Shown here one piece after another: positions 37,472 to 44,832 of a stretch of 48,296 bases of DNA. The DNA is taken from the IMG/VR virus record IMGVR_UViG_3300005253_001369, positions 1-48,296 of that record, one strand, 5' to 3'. This stretch comes from a virus. Position numbers and translations under genes: made by a program. The notes under the pieces were generated by a model, which saw nothing but the letters and a program-made list of their open reading frames with translations, had not been told where the DNA came from and did not search any database. Numbering within the stretch: position 1 is the stretch's first letter; the number at the start of each line of letters is the position of its first letter.

Positions 37472-38683
37472 TTATTCGTATTTATATCCATATTTTTCGT
37501 TCATTATTTCCTGATAAAACTTTTGCCATTTACTTCTATTTTTATTGGCTCTTGAATTACAGCTCAAACAAGTTGTTATTATATTCCAAGGATTGCAATT
37601 CTTTTTATTGTAATCAACGTGGTGCCCACAGAGCTTAGTAGAGGTTTTCCAGCAATCAGGATTTAAACATTTATATCCGTCTCTTTCTTTTATCATTTCT
37701 TTAAATTCTTTAGTCCAAATACTGCAATATGGTTCTTGGGCTATAAAATCCACCCATTCATCTCTACTTATTTTTTGGTGCCGACAAGACAATTTAATTC
37801 TTGTTTCTCCTGATACCTCTCTACCAGTTAATGCTTTTAATAAAATCGCCTTGTGTTCTTCTGAAAGTGTTTTACCGTACATATTGTTGTTCTCACCTTC
37901 AAAAGAAATATCATTGTCTTTTATATATTTTTTAACTCCTAAAGAAGTCTTTTCTCTTTCTTTTGGGTCTTCGAATCGTTCTATAGTTTTTTCGGATTGC
38001 CTATCCCTATTTACTTGGTTAAACCAACATTCATTATGAGAATCAATCATATCAGACTTATATTCTGGATCTTTCCATAATTCAATCATATTTTCTGATA
38101 TCATATCTTTAATTTCTTGCGATCTTTTCTTGCCTCTATTTGCATCACCTATTTTATCTTTTGTTTCTTGTTTACAAGGAGGCATTTTCTTGCCTCTATT
38201 ATTATGTCCCGGAAGATATTTATTCGGCTTTCCGTTCACCCATTTTACTAACCCTTGGCAACCGCAGTCGCATAATGTTGGAACTTGTTCAATATCATCA
38301 TACTTGCTTTTGCCTTTATTAGGTCTTGGTTTACCTCGTACATTATGGCCACTTAAGTAAACATTCCATCGCTTTTTACCTTTGTTCCATTTTACTGGTT
38401 CTTTGCATCCACATTTACATAATGGTGGATATTTGGATTGCCTTGGTACTTTCTTATACGTTCTATTATTATGCCCTGTTAAATAAGTGTTCCATCTCTT
38501 TTTATCTTTGCTCCATTTAACCGGTTTTTCACAAGGGCATTTGCATAATGGCGGAGTTTCGAGTTGTTCCGGATATTTTGTTTTTCCTTTTCTTGCATAT
38601 CCTCTAATATACTTATTTGGTTTTCCTCTATAATTAAGTTTTGCATATCCACCACAATTACATTCACAAAGTTGTCTTTCCAT
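37472..38683 (-). CDS. HNH homing endonuclease with four zinc-repeat modules
   Basis: The likely start is the ATG at 38683 (MERQLCECNCGG; AAAGGAGATTATAAA upstream), giving 403 aa; the longer frame enters the leader hairpin. Four N-terminal modules of the type C.C.C...VKW..GK...Y..GH..RG (about residues 4-150), a NUMOD3-like region (GDANRGKKRSQEIKDMISEN), then CLNPDCWKTSTKLCGHHVDY, NPWNIITTCLSCNSRANKNR. The paralogues at 14940-15794 and 25170-25790 have two modules. It is inserted between the two tail tube paralogues and would target this conserved gene region. Confidence 0.88.
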   Translation of the reverse strand: MERQLCECNCGGYAKLNYRGKPNKYIRGYARKGKTKYPEQLETPPLCKCPCEKPVKWSKDKKRWNTYLTGHNNRTYKKVPRQSKYPPLCKCGCKEPVKWNKGKKRWNVYLSGHNVRGKPRPNKGKSKYDDIEQVPTLCDCGCQGLVKWVNGKPNKYLPGHNNRGKKMPPCKQETKDKIGDANRGKKRSQEIKDMISENMIELWKDPEYKSDMIDSHNECWFNQVNRDRQSEKTIERFEDPKEREKTSLGVKKYIKDNDISFEGENNNMYGKTLSEEHKAILLKALTGREVSGETRIKLSCRHQKISRDEWVDFIAQEPYCSIWTKEFKEMIKERDGYKCLNPDCWKTSTKLCGHHVDYNKKNCNPWNIITTCLSCNSRANKNRSKWQKFYQEIMNEKYGYKYE

Positions 38684-38726
38684 TTGTTTATAATCTCCTT
38701 TGTTAGATTGTTCTTTGAATTTAACT

Positions 38727-38777
38727 AAGGGGAAGTAGGCCAAAGTATCCTATGTTCGGGAGCTACCCTATCCCCTT
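38727..38777 (-). other. Hairpin leader of HNH gene 3
   Basis: AAGGGGA (38727-38733 on the plus strand) pairs with TCCCCTT (38771-38777), with inner GTAG/CTAC and TAGG/CCTA pairs. It differs from the interleaved leaders of the other two HNH genes and has no promoter in front. It lies between the paralogous tube gene (stop 38789) and the HNH start and may limit translation of the HNH gene. Confidence 0.5.
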
Positions 38778-38788
38778 CAATAACAATT

Positions 38789-39403
38789 TTAACTAAAAGC
38801 TAAATATGTAGTGCCGCTTCCCGTAGTCGGAAATTCGGCTATTCTTGTTACGTCACCGTATATCTGCCCGTTCGCGCTAAGCATCAGGCTGTCGGCAGAT
38901 TCGGTAATGGTCTGTTCGGACGGAGTGAAATATACCCCGTCATATTGGAGTCCGTAATCTGTGTCGCCGTCGAATATTATCTGCATCCTGTAAGATTGCT
39001 TTACGGAATCCTTGAAAGCCGGAAGCAATTGACTCCTGAGAGTGACTCCGCTCTCGTCCCAACTATACACCTGTGTTGTCCCGCCAACCGCGTTGGGGAT
39101 CAGAGTAGATCCACTTAACCAGTGGTGCAATGCCCTTGTATCAATCGTATCGTTAAGCCTGCATGAGAACGTCAACGGTACTGGGGCATATACGGGGTCG
39201 TCGTTGCCCTCTACGTAATGGGCTTTGGTATCGAAATTCCCCCTGTTCATCATTAAAGTTTCATCTGTGCGCGGACGAGCCGTTGGAGCGGAGAAGTCCA
39301 TCTCGCAAAATAATATTTCCTGGTAATATCTGGTACTGCCCGCTGACGTATCGACGCCGTAATCTGTGATACGCATTTCACCATCTTTGCCTTGATAAAG
39401 CAT
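38789..39403 (-). CDS. Tail tube protein, paralogue 1
   Basis: 204 aa, a close relative of the 36884-37456 protein (shared RPRTDETLMMNRGNF, EQTITESADSLM and NGQIYGDVTRIAEF). Beta-rich, as expected of a tube protein. It has a slightly longer middle (STLIPNAVGGTTQVYS) and a different C-terminus (TTGSGTTYLAFS). Which copy builds the tube, or whether both do, cannot be told from sequence. Confidence 0.75.
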   Translation of the reverse strand: MLYQGKDGEMRITDYGVDTSAGSTRYYQEILFCEMDFSAPTARPRTDETLMMNRGNFDTKAHYVEGNDDPVYAPVPLTFSCRLNDTIDTRALHHWLSGSTLIPNAVGGTTQVYSWDESGVTLRSQLLPAFKDSVKQSYRMQIIFDGDTDYGLQYDGVYFTPSEQTITESADSLMLSANGQIYGDVTRIAEFPTTGSGTTYLAFS

Positions 39404-39415
39404 TGATTTTACTCC

Positions 39416-39613
39416 TTATTTATAAGTATTATCTATCTCTGTAATGTCGACAGATTTGCTTTCTTTGTTCAACTTTTTCTTTATATTCTTTCTGGCCTTG
39501 TGCCTCTTGATCCTGTCTTCCTCTATCTTGATGGCATTCGGCATGTTGTCAGCTATTGACTGGGCTCTTTTATGACTCAGCCCCGCGCTTGTTAATACTT
39601 TTACATAATCCAT
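39416..39613 (-). CDS. Small basic protein in the tail module
   Basis: 65 aa, AAAGGAGAAATAAA upstream. LTSAGLSHKRAQSIADNMPN then a strongly basic middle (KRHKARKNIKKKLNKESK). Helical; may bind nucleic acid or act in assembly. No recognised family. Confidence 0.55.
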   Translation of the reverse strand: MDYVKVLTSAGLSHKRAQSIADNMPNAIKIEEDRIKRHKARKNIKKKLNKESKSVDITEIDNTYK

Positions 39614-39625
39614 TTTATTTCTCCT

Positions 39626-40138
39626 TTAAAACCTAAACTTCTTCCATTCTTTTTTAATCTCTTTCATCGCCGTTAATGAAAACTTTTTACCCTCTCTCAT
39701 CTTACGCAGTGAAATTCTTACGATTCCATACGGGGCGGATTTTGATGAGCCGAACTCAAGGTAGATTATATACGGAACCCCGTTTATCAATTCTACATAC
39801 TGGTTGATTCTGCCCTTTGTCCTATCGGTAAAACTTCCTTCTCTCTTGCCTTTTGACACTTGGTTTCTGGTCGGGTCAACTCCTGTGCTAAAATCAATGG
39901 CCCCTTTAAACTTAGCATCTTTTGCAAGCCCCACGACTGAGGCATGCCAGGCGGCTCGTGCTCTGCCTGTGTCGACCTAAACGGGATGCTGTTTGCCTCC
40001 AGGCGGATGCATAAACATTTTCAAGGCATCAAAAGCTGTCTTTCGTATTGCCACCCCAACAGGTATATTACTTTTCCTTATGAATCTGGTTAATGCTTCG
40101 TTGAATTTTTTACTCTCCACTTCGATGGACATCACCAT
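39626..40138 (-). CDS. HK97 gp10-like tail completion protein interrupted by an in-frame TAG
   Basis: From ATG 40138 (or 40132) the frame reads MVMSIEVESKKFNEALTRFI ... PGGKQHPV, then TAG (39979-39977), then VDTGRARAAWHASVVGLAKD to TAA at 39626, 170 codons in all. The P-V-x-x-D-T-G-R-x-R block around the stop is the hallmark of gp10-like head-tail/tail completion proteins (usually TPVDTGRLR). The part after the stop has only a weak Met start (39934), which lacks that motif. Because the protein should be essential, the TAG suggests readthrough, a sequencing error or a damaged genome. Confidence 0.7.
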
Positions 40139-40156
40139 CCCCAAACCACCCCCTCA

Positions 40157-40633
40157 TTATGGATTTCCAGTCAACCTTGTGTAATCCACTTCTACTTGAC
40201 AAATATGATGAAAAAGCTCATTCGTTTCCGGCAAAGGCTGATCCCTGAAATCCCTAACCCTTAACTTGTTTAAAGTTGCCCCGTCATTAATGTAATCCTT
40301 CAGGTCTATATCTTCTCCAACCTTAAAATATTTCGCCACTATGTCCCGCATCCTGTAAACCCTGTCAGAAGTGTTCGTATAGCCCTTCTTGACGAATATG
40401 CTTATCTGAAAAAGGACGTTGGCAGTTTCCCCGTACTTGGTTGCCGATGCCTGCCTATGGAATTCCGATATGGTATCTATTATCCTCAACTGCACCCAGT
40501 CATCAACTGAAGTATCATCAAAGGCCAGACCCTCAAAATCAACATTCAAACCTTCGGTGGTGTCAAGGGAGTCTTTGCAATACTTCTCCAAAGACATTTT
40601 TAAATTTGCGGCTGATCCGCCTGCTAAACCCAT
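40157..40633 (-). CDS. Tail terminator-like protein, paralogue 2
   Basis: The start is the ATG at 40633 that overlaps the TAA of the upstream paralogue (TAATG); 158 aa. Both proteins share SLEKY...L.TTE.L.VDF.G, RQAS.TKYG, IFVKK, RD.VA.YFK.GEDIDLKDY, TL...RVR, PLPETNEL. The pattern (small alpha/beta protein before the tail completion gene) fits the tail terminator. Two copies imply duplication. Confidence 0.65.
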   Translation of the reverse strand: MGLAGGSAANLKMSLEKYCKDSLDTTEGLNVDFEGLAFDDTSVDDWVQLRIIDTISEFHRQASATKYGETANVLFQISIFVKKGYTNTSDRVYRMRDIVAKYFKVGEDIDLKDYINDGATLNKLRVRDFRDQPLPETNELFHHICQVEVDYTRLTGNP

Positions 40634-41256
40634 TATCTCACTGCCTGCGTTATTTCTTCCGTATAATTGATCATCCAAGATACCTCATATCCAAGAAGTT
40701 CGTTCGTTTCTGGTAGCGGGAAATCCGATGAAATGCTCCTTACCCTCATGTTTGTTAAAGTGGCACTGTCCCCTACATAATCTTTCAGGTCTATGTCTTC
40801 TCCGATTTTAAAATAATTGGCTACCTTATCTCTTAAAAGATAATGTTTATGGGTCAGTGTAGTCCCTGATTTCTTGACGAATATGCTGAACTTCAATTCT
40901 ATGTCCGTATCGTTGCCGTATTTGGTGCTGGAAGCCTGCCTTGCATATTCCCTGTCCACGTTCACTATCCTTGGTTGCAGCCAACTCTCCGCTATTGCCG
41001 AATCATCAAAAGGAACCCCGTCAAAATCTACGCTTAAATTTTCTGTTGTATATAAATTATCATGAATATATTTTTCTAAAGATCGTTTGACGTTTGTTAA
41101 AAGACCTAAGCCCTGAAGTTGTTCTCCCCAAGCTGGAAACTCAAACCTTCTTGTTAATAAACCATAATTCCATAGGCCATCAGCAGAGGGTTGACTTCCG
41201 CTGCCCGTAAAGGTTTTTGCAGTGCCATAGCTCCATGCAGGATCGTTTATTGCCAT
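40633..41256 (-). CDS. Tail terminator-like protein, paralogue 1
   Basis: 207 aa with an N-terminal extension (AINDPAWSYGTAKTFTGSGS) that is missing in the second copy, then the same core as 40157-40633 (LSVDFDGVPFDDS, FSIFVKKSG, LRDKVANYFKIGEDIDLKDY, PLPETNELLGYEV). Coupled to the upstream beta-helix protein (1-nt overlap). Terminator function is inferred from position and size. Confidence 0.65.
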   Translation of the reverse strand: MAINDPAWSYGTAKTFTGSGSQPSADGLWNYGLLTRRFEFPAWGEQLQGLGLLTNVKRSLEKYIHDNLYTTENLSVDFDGVPFDDSAIAESWLQPRIVNVDREYARQASSTKYGNDTDIELKFSIFVKKSGTTLTHKHYLLRDKVANYFKIGEDIDLKDYVGDSATLTNMRVRSISSDFPLPETNELLGYEVSWMINYTEEITQAVR

Positions 41257-43067
41257 TAGCTTAACACCGCTTTTGGATCTATGAAAATATCGCCAGTATT
41301 ATCAAAATAAGAAATTAAACATCTTATTCGCACCTTGCCTGCCGTTGCCAGCGTCATTGTGGCAGATAGAAAATCCCAATCGTCTGCATCTGCCGCATCT
41401 GCAATTGTTGCTTCTGTGCTGTATGCTTTGGTAATTGTATAAGCTGTAGTATCTCCAAAACTATCTACATATTCGGCTACTAAATAAATATCTGCTGTGG
41501 CATCACCATTATTTAGGGTTGCACCAACATCATTGTAAAGCCAATATTTAATAGTATTAGAACCAGAACTTAATTCATACTCATGCTCAAATAAAACACA
41601 TTGGCCTTCCTCGTATTTGTAAGCGTAATCAACATTCGGGGTAATTTTTAAAACATAATCAGAGAGTTTCTTATTCGGCGTTTCACCTGATACTGCTGAT
41701 CTTTGTGCTATGCCGCCAGGATAAAACATTCGGTGTTCTCCTAATACTTTGCCGTAGTTTTCTATCATAATTGAACAGTTGAAACGGGGGGAAGCAAATA
41801 CATTAATATATTCTACAAACCCATTTGTTCCACCTAACTTAACATCCTTGCCGAATAGAAATCCCTTTCGAGTTAAAGAAATATCGTCATCTTTATTAAG
41901 CATCTCTATTCCCACATTAATATTGGCAAGTTCGGTATATTCACCAGAAGCTATGCCAGTATCCCCCATATTATAAATAGCTCCATCAATAAGAGTTATT
42001 GCAGTAGTTATGCTACTATTAAAACGCTGGGCGGACCCTACACCAGATCCTTCTGCTATAAATCGTTTTATAACTAATCCCGCAGTTGTTGAGGTTAAGC
42101 ATATTTGGTTTGAATTTTGTTTGAATAAACACCCAGTCATTGCCATTTGGCGCACATTAAGATACAGAATGATTCCCTTTGAATCGTTGCTATCTTTAAA
42201 ATCAAAATTCTTTAATTTATAAAAAACATCACCACTGAACGAGAGCTGATATGCTTCATTATTAAAATCAACAATCGGGAGATCATGAGCATCAGCATCC
42301 CATGCTGCTCTCAACCCCCCAACATCAGGTCGTGTTGAATAATCTTCATCAGCTTCAATCTGAAACTTTCCATCCGTTCCGGTTACGGTTGTTCCGGCAT
42401 ATTCTCTGTCTATAATAAACCCGACTGCTGTGGCATTTGCACTTAGTTCAGCATCACCGCCATCGGCATCGGTTATATTGTCGGTATTATCCCAGGTCTG
42501 TTCAGCATCTAAAACCGACTGAATCGTTGCGGTTGTATCAAGATTGTCTGTAAAAGTATAAACCTTGCCCTTTCGAGTATTGCCCGTATGGTTTAATTGA
42601 CTTCCGACTGTAAATTCAGCACCACCGGCCATGCCATCAACCGTAAATTCCCACAAAATAGATGTTATTAGATATTGAAATCCATCAGGAGCAGTTACAT
42701 AGCGAGCTTGATGTGATTCTCTTGTTGGAGTAATTCCAACAACATTATCAACAATAGTACTTCCATTTGTCCAGTCACCTTCGGTAATCGTAGTATTTGG
42801 AATTGCCGCTCTCGGCCATCCGATAAATTCAAGGGGTGCCGCCGCCGTTCCGTCATCGGTGGGTGCAATATCAGCATTTTGTGCGGCAATAGCTTCGTCA
42901 TAAACAGTTGTCCGGCGTATCCATATCTTATCGCCTGGGGTATAACCACCAGATTCAAGCGCGGTCTTGGTTCCACGATTGCCGCCGGTATTAAAGGCAT
43001 TCGTGTCCCAATCGGTGCCATCGTCAAGACCGCCAGAAACTGTATTGTCTACGAAAAAATTAGCCAT
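41256..43067 (-). CDS. Beta-helix-type virion protein
   Basis: 603 aa. MANFFVDNTVSGGLDDGTDW then GGYTPGDKIWIRRTTVYDEA is typical of right-handed parallel beta-helix proteins found on phage surfaces and in sugar-cutting appendages. The centre contains repeated short strands (FDFKDSNDSKGIILYLNVRQ). The C-terminal 150 residues form a beta sandwich (YVLKITPNVDYAYKYEEGQC...TATLATA). No catalytic motif can be named. It overlaps both neighbours and is coupled; its place between connectors and terminators is unusual for a fibre. Confidence 0.65.
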   Translation of the reverse strand: MANFFVDNTVSGGLDDGTDWDTNAFNTGGNRGTKTALESGGYTPGDKIWIRRTTVYDEAIAAQNADIAPTDDGTAAAPLEFIGWPRAAIPNTTITEGDWTNGSTIVDNVVGITPTRESHQARYVTAPDGFQYLITSILWEFTVDGMAGGAEFTVGSQLNHTGNTRKGKVYTFTDNLDTTATIQSVLDAEQTWDNTDNITDADGGDAELSANATAVGFIIDREYAGTTVTGTDGKFQIEADEDYSTRPDVGGLRAAWDADAHDLPIVDFNNEAYQLSFSGDVFYKLKNFDFKDSNDSKGIILYLNVRQMAMTGCLFKQNSNQICLTSTTAGLVIKRFIAEGSGVGSAQRFNSSITTAITLIDGAIYNMGDTGIASGEYTELANINVGIEMLNKDDDISLTRKGFLFGKDVKLGGTNGFVEYINVFASPRFNCSIMIENYGKVLGEHRMFYPGGIAQRSAVSGETPNKKLSDYVLKITPNVDYAYKYEEGQCVLFEHEYELSSGSNTIKYWLYNDVGATLNNGDATADIYLVAEYVDSFGDTTAYTITKAYSTEATIADAADADDWDFLSATMTLATAGKVRIRCLISYFDNTGDIFIDPKAVLS

Positions 43068-43266
43068 TGTTTTCTATATTATTCTTTTCAATAAATCGTT
43101 CAAGCATGGTAGTCAATTTTGAATCAAGACTTTCGTTTGTCGGTTCAATATCACCGGGACAAAAGAAATGCTTAGTTCTTGACTTGTTGCCATCAATCAA
43201 AGTCGCTGTAACCTCATAACCGTTTCGGACTTTTACTTTTCTATGTATTTGATATTCTTTTATCAT
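43060..43266 (-). CDS. Small basic protein in the connector region
   Basis: 68 aa. EYQIHRKVKVRNGYEVTATL then KSRTKHFFCPGDIEPTNESL. Beta-rich start and helical end; stop overlaps the next ATG by 8 nt. No recognised family. Confidence 0.55.
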   Translation of the reverse strand: MIKEYQIHRKVKVRNGYEVTATLIDGNKSRTKHFFCPGDIEPTNESLDSKLTTMLERFIEKNNIENNG

Positions 43267-43275
43267 AAACTTCTA

Positions 43276-43680
43276 TTAAATTGCCCTGCTCTGCAAAAAA
43301 TAAACCAATTTGTATGGATCGAACTTCGTCCCTTTTATCTGATAAGTGGTCGCGCTTTGTACCGTCGATGCAGACTCCACTATCATATCATCCACCGACA
43401 AAATCCCCGAAACATCGCTCGTCATTATGATGAACTTGGTATCGCCCAATTCTATCAATCCCTGCGCGGCTTCCATATCCTTCAAATTATAACTGCCCTT
43501 AAAAGCCGATACGGAAGATGTGGTATACATATCAGGAATTATCCCATCAGTCGGGTCCCAATCAGAAACCGTACTGCCGGACAACTTATAACTGATCGTC
43601 GTGCTCAACTCCACATCCTCTATAATCTCTCTTATGTCAGATGTGAGGTCTGTTATTTCTTCTGCTGTCAGAATGGTCAT
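43276..43680 (-). CDS. Head closure-like protein
   Basis: 134 aa. LTAEEITDLTSDIREIIEDV at the N-terminus and a beta-barrel-like rest (VSAFKGSYNLKDMEAAQGLI, FIIMTSDVSGILSVDDMIVE) fit the head-closure/head-tail stopper proteins (SPP1 gp16-like) found between the adaptor and tail completion genes. It is the first gene after control element copy 4; no strong Shine-Dalgarno is visible. Confidence 0.65.
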   Translation of the reverse strand: MTILTAEEITDLTSDIREIIEDVELSTTISYKLSGSTVSDWDPTDGIIPDMYTTSSVSAFKGSYNLKDMEAAQGLIELGDTKFIIMTSDVSGILSVDDMIVESASTVQSATTYQIKGTKFDPYKLVYFLQSRAI

Positions 43681-43685
43681 AATTA

Positions 43686-43775
43686 GGGTTTATAATACTC
43701 TTTAAATATCAATTTTAAGCCACCAAACAGGCGCTATACCGGGTTTAAATCTGTTTTTAATACCTTAGTATATGT
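43686..43775 (-). promoter_or_regulatory. Repeated control element, copy 4
   Basis: Minus-strand order: ACATATACTAAGGTATTAA, AGATTTAAACCCGGTATAG, GCCTGTTTGG, CTTAAAATTGATATTTAA, TATTATAAACCC. It ends 6 nt before the head-closure ATG. Inside the structural operon it could be an extra late promoter. Confidence 0.6.
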
Positions 43776-44162
43776 TTAGTTGAATCTCCCGATATATTCC
43801 GACCTGTCCCTGCCGACAGAATCCACTATGACATTGAACGAATCCACGTATTCCACAACATCGCTGCCCGACCTGGCAGAAAAGGACTTGGCCAACTCAA
43901 GAAAATATTCGGCCTTCTTTTTCTTGTCTATCCTGATATCTTCCCTACCCAAACCGACGCTGATTGCCTCTTTAGCGAACTTGGCAGCAAGCGCCCTGGC
44001 TCCATCGGCAGCAGCGAACCAAATATCATCTCCGTTCAAATCAAGTAAGGCTTCCAACGATTCATTGGAGAATGCCGCGCTTACAGAAGATGTTTGAGTG
44101 GTATCTTCCAATAAAACTCTTAAAACGCCTACGTCGGTTGTGGGGTCAAAGCTAAAACTCAT
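43776..44162 (-). CDS. Head-tail adaptor (gp6/gp15-like)
   Basis: 128 aa. TTDVGVLRVLLEDTTQTSSV, FSNESLEALLDLNGDDIWFA and a long helix with AADGARALAAKFAKEAIS are characteristic of helical adaptor proteins that join portal and stopper (HK97 gp6, SPP1 gp15 type). The stop overlaps control element copy 4. ATG directly after the TAA of the upstream gene. Confidence 0.7.
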   Translation of the reverse strand: MSFSFDPTTDVGVLRVLLEDTTQTSSVSAAFSNESLEALLDLNGDDIWFAAADGARALAAKFAKEAISVGLGREDIRIDKKKKAEYFLELAKSFSARSGSDVVEYVDSFNVIVDSVGRDRSEYIGRFN

Positions 44163-44471
44163 TTATTTTTTATCTCTGCCTTTGAGCAATTTTTTAAATT
44201 TGCTTTCTTCAGGTTCATCTTCTTTTGACTTTTCAGGTTCGTCAGTTTTTTCTTCAGGTTCTTTTGCCTTATCTTCATCGCAACAGTCTTTGCGACAATA
44301 ATTCTCATTCAACTTTCTGAGCTCTTCCAAGGTTTCTATCTGAACCATGAGCGAAAGTTTGAATAAGGCGTTGGCCTGGTTTTTCTTTGGGGCAAGTGCA
44401 TACTGCAATACTTTCATCATCGGTTCGTCTAAATTTAACTGCTCTCTAATTCTTGGTAATTTTTCTAACAT
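44163..44471 (-). CDS. Small charged protein of the head-connector region
   Basis: Start at ATG 44471 (GGAGAATTGAAAAG upstream); 102 aa. Helical first half (KLPRIREQLNLDEPMMKVLQ) with the pair CRKDCC near residue 60, then an acidic Glu/Lys/Pro tail (KEPEEKTDEPEKSKEDEPEE). Probably a structural accessory or scaffold-like protein; not assigned. Confidence 0.55.
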   Translation of the reverse strand: MLEKLPRIREQLNLDEPMMKVLQYALAPKKNQANALFKLSLMVQIETLEELRKLNENYCRKDCCDEDKAKEPEEKTDEPEKSKEDEPEESKFKKLLKGRDKK

Positions 44472-44493
44472 CTTTTCAATTCTCCTTTTTGTT

Positions 44494-44811
44494 TTAAAAT
44501 TCTTGTATTCCATTTTTATTACATTTAAATTCTTTATGATTAACCCTATTTTGGAGTTTGCTTTTTCTTAACTCTTCTATAGTATCAATCTTTTTTGCTC
44601 TATCTATTAAATTATTCATTCCAAAAAACATTCCTTCTGGATCATCTCGATAATCCCATACGCCACCTAATATTTCAGAATTATCTTCCTCATTAATAAT
44701 GATTTCTAATGCCAAACCAAGAGGATGAAAAAATTTTCTATTTGCCTCAAATAAAAATCCTTGTTCTCTAAATTCTTTTATATCCATCCTTTTAATAATT
44801 TCTTTTTCCAC
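44494..44811 (-). CDS. Small phage protein of unknown function
   Basis: 105 aa, GTG start with AAGGAGATGTGAAAA upstream. MDIKEFREQGFLFEANRKFF and HPLGLALEIIINEEDNSEIL, then GVWDYRDDPEGMFFG resemble a small family of conserved phage proteins found near head genes; its role is not known. ATG at codon 9 is an alternative start. Confidence 0.6.
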   Translation of the reverse strand: MEKEIIKRMDIKEFREQGFLFEANRKFFHPLGLALEIIINEEDNSEILGGVWDYRDDPEGMFFGMNNLIDRAKKIDTIEELRKSKLQNRVNHKEFKCNKNGIQEF

Positions 44812-44832
44812 TTTTCACATCTCCTTTTTAAG

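Noticed and set aside
14940-38683. HNH leaders as omega/HEARO RNAs of IscB-type systems
   Set aside because: The proteins lack a RuvC domain and bridge helix and the RNAs are only about 100 nt and end in a terminator, unlike omega RNAs.
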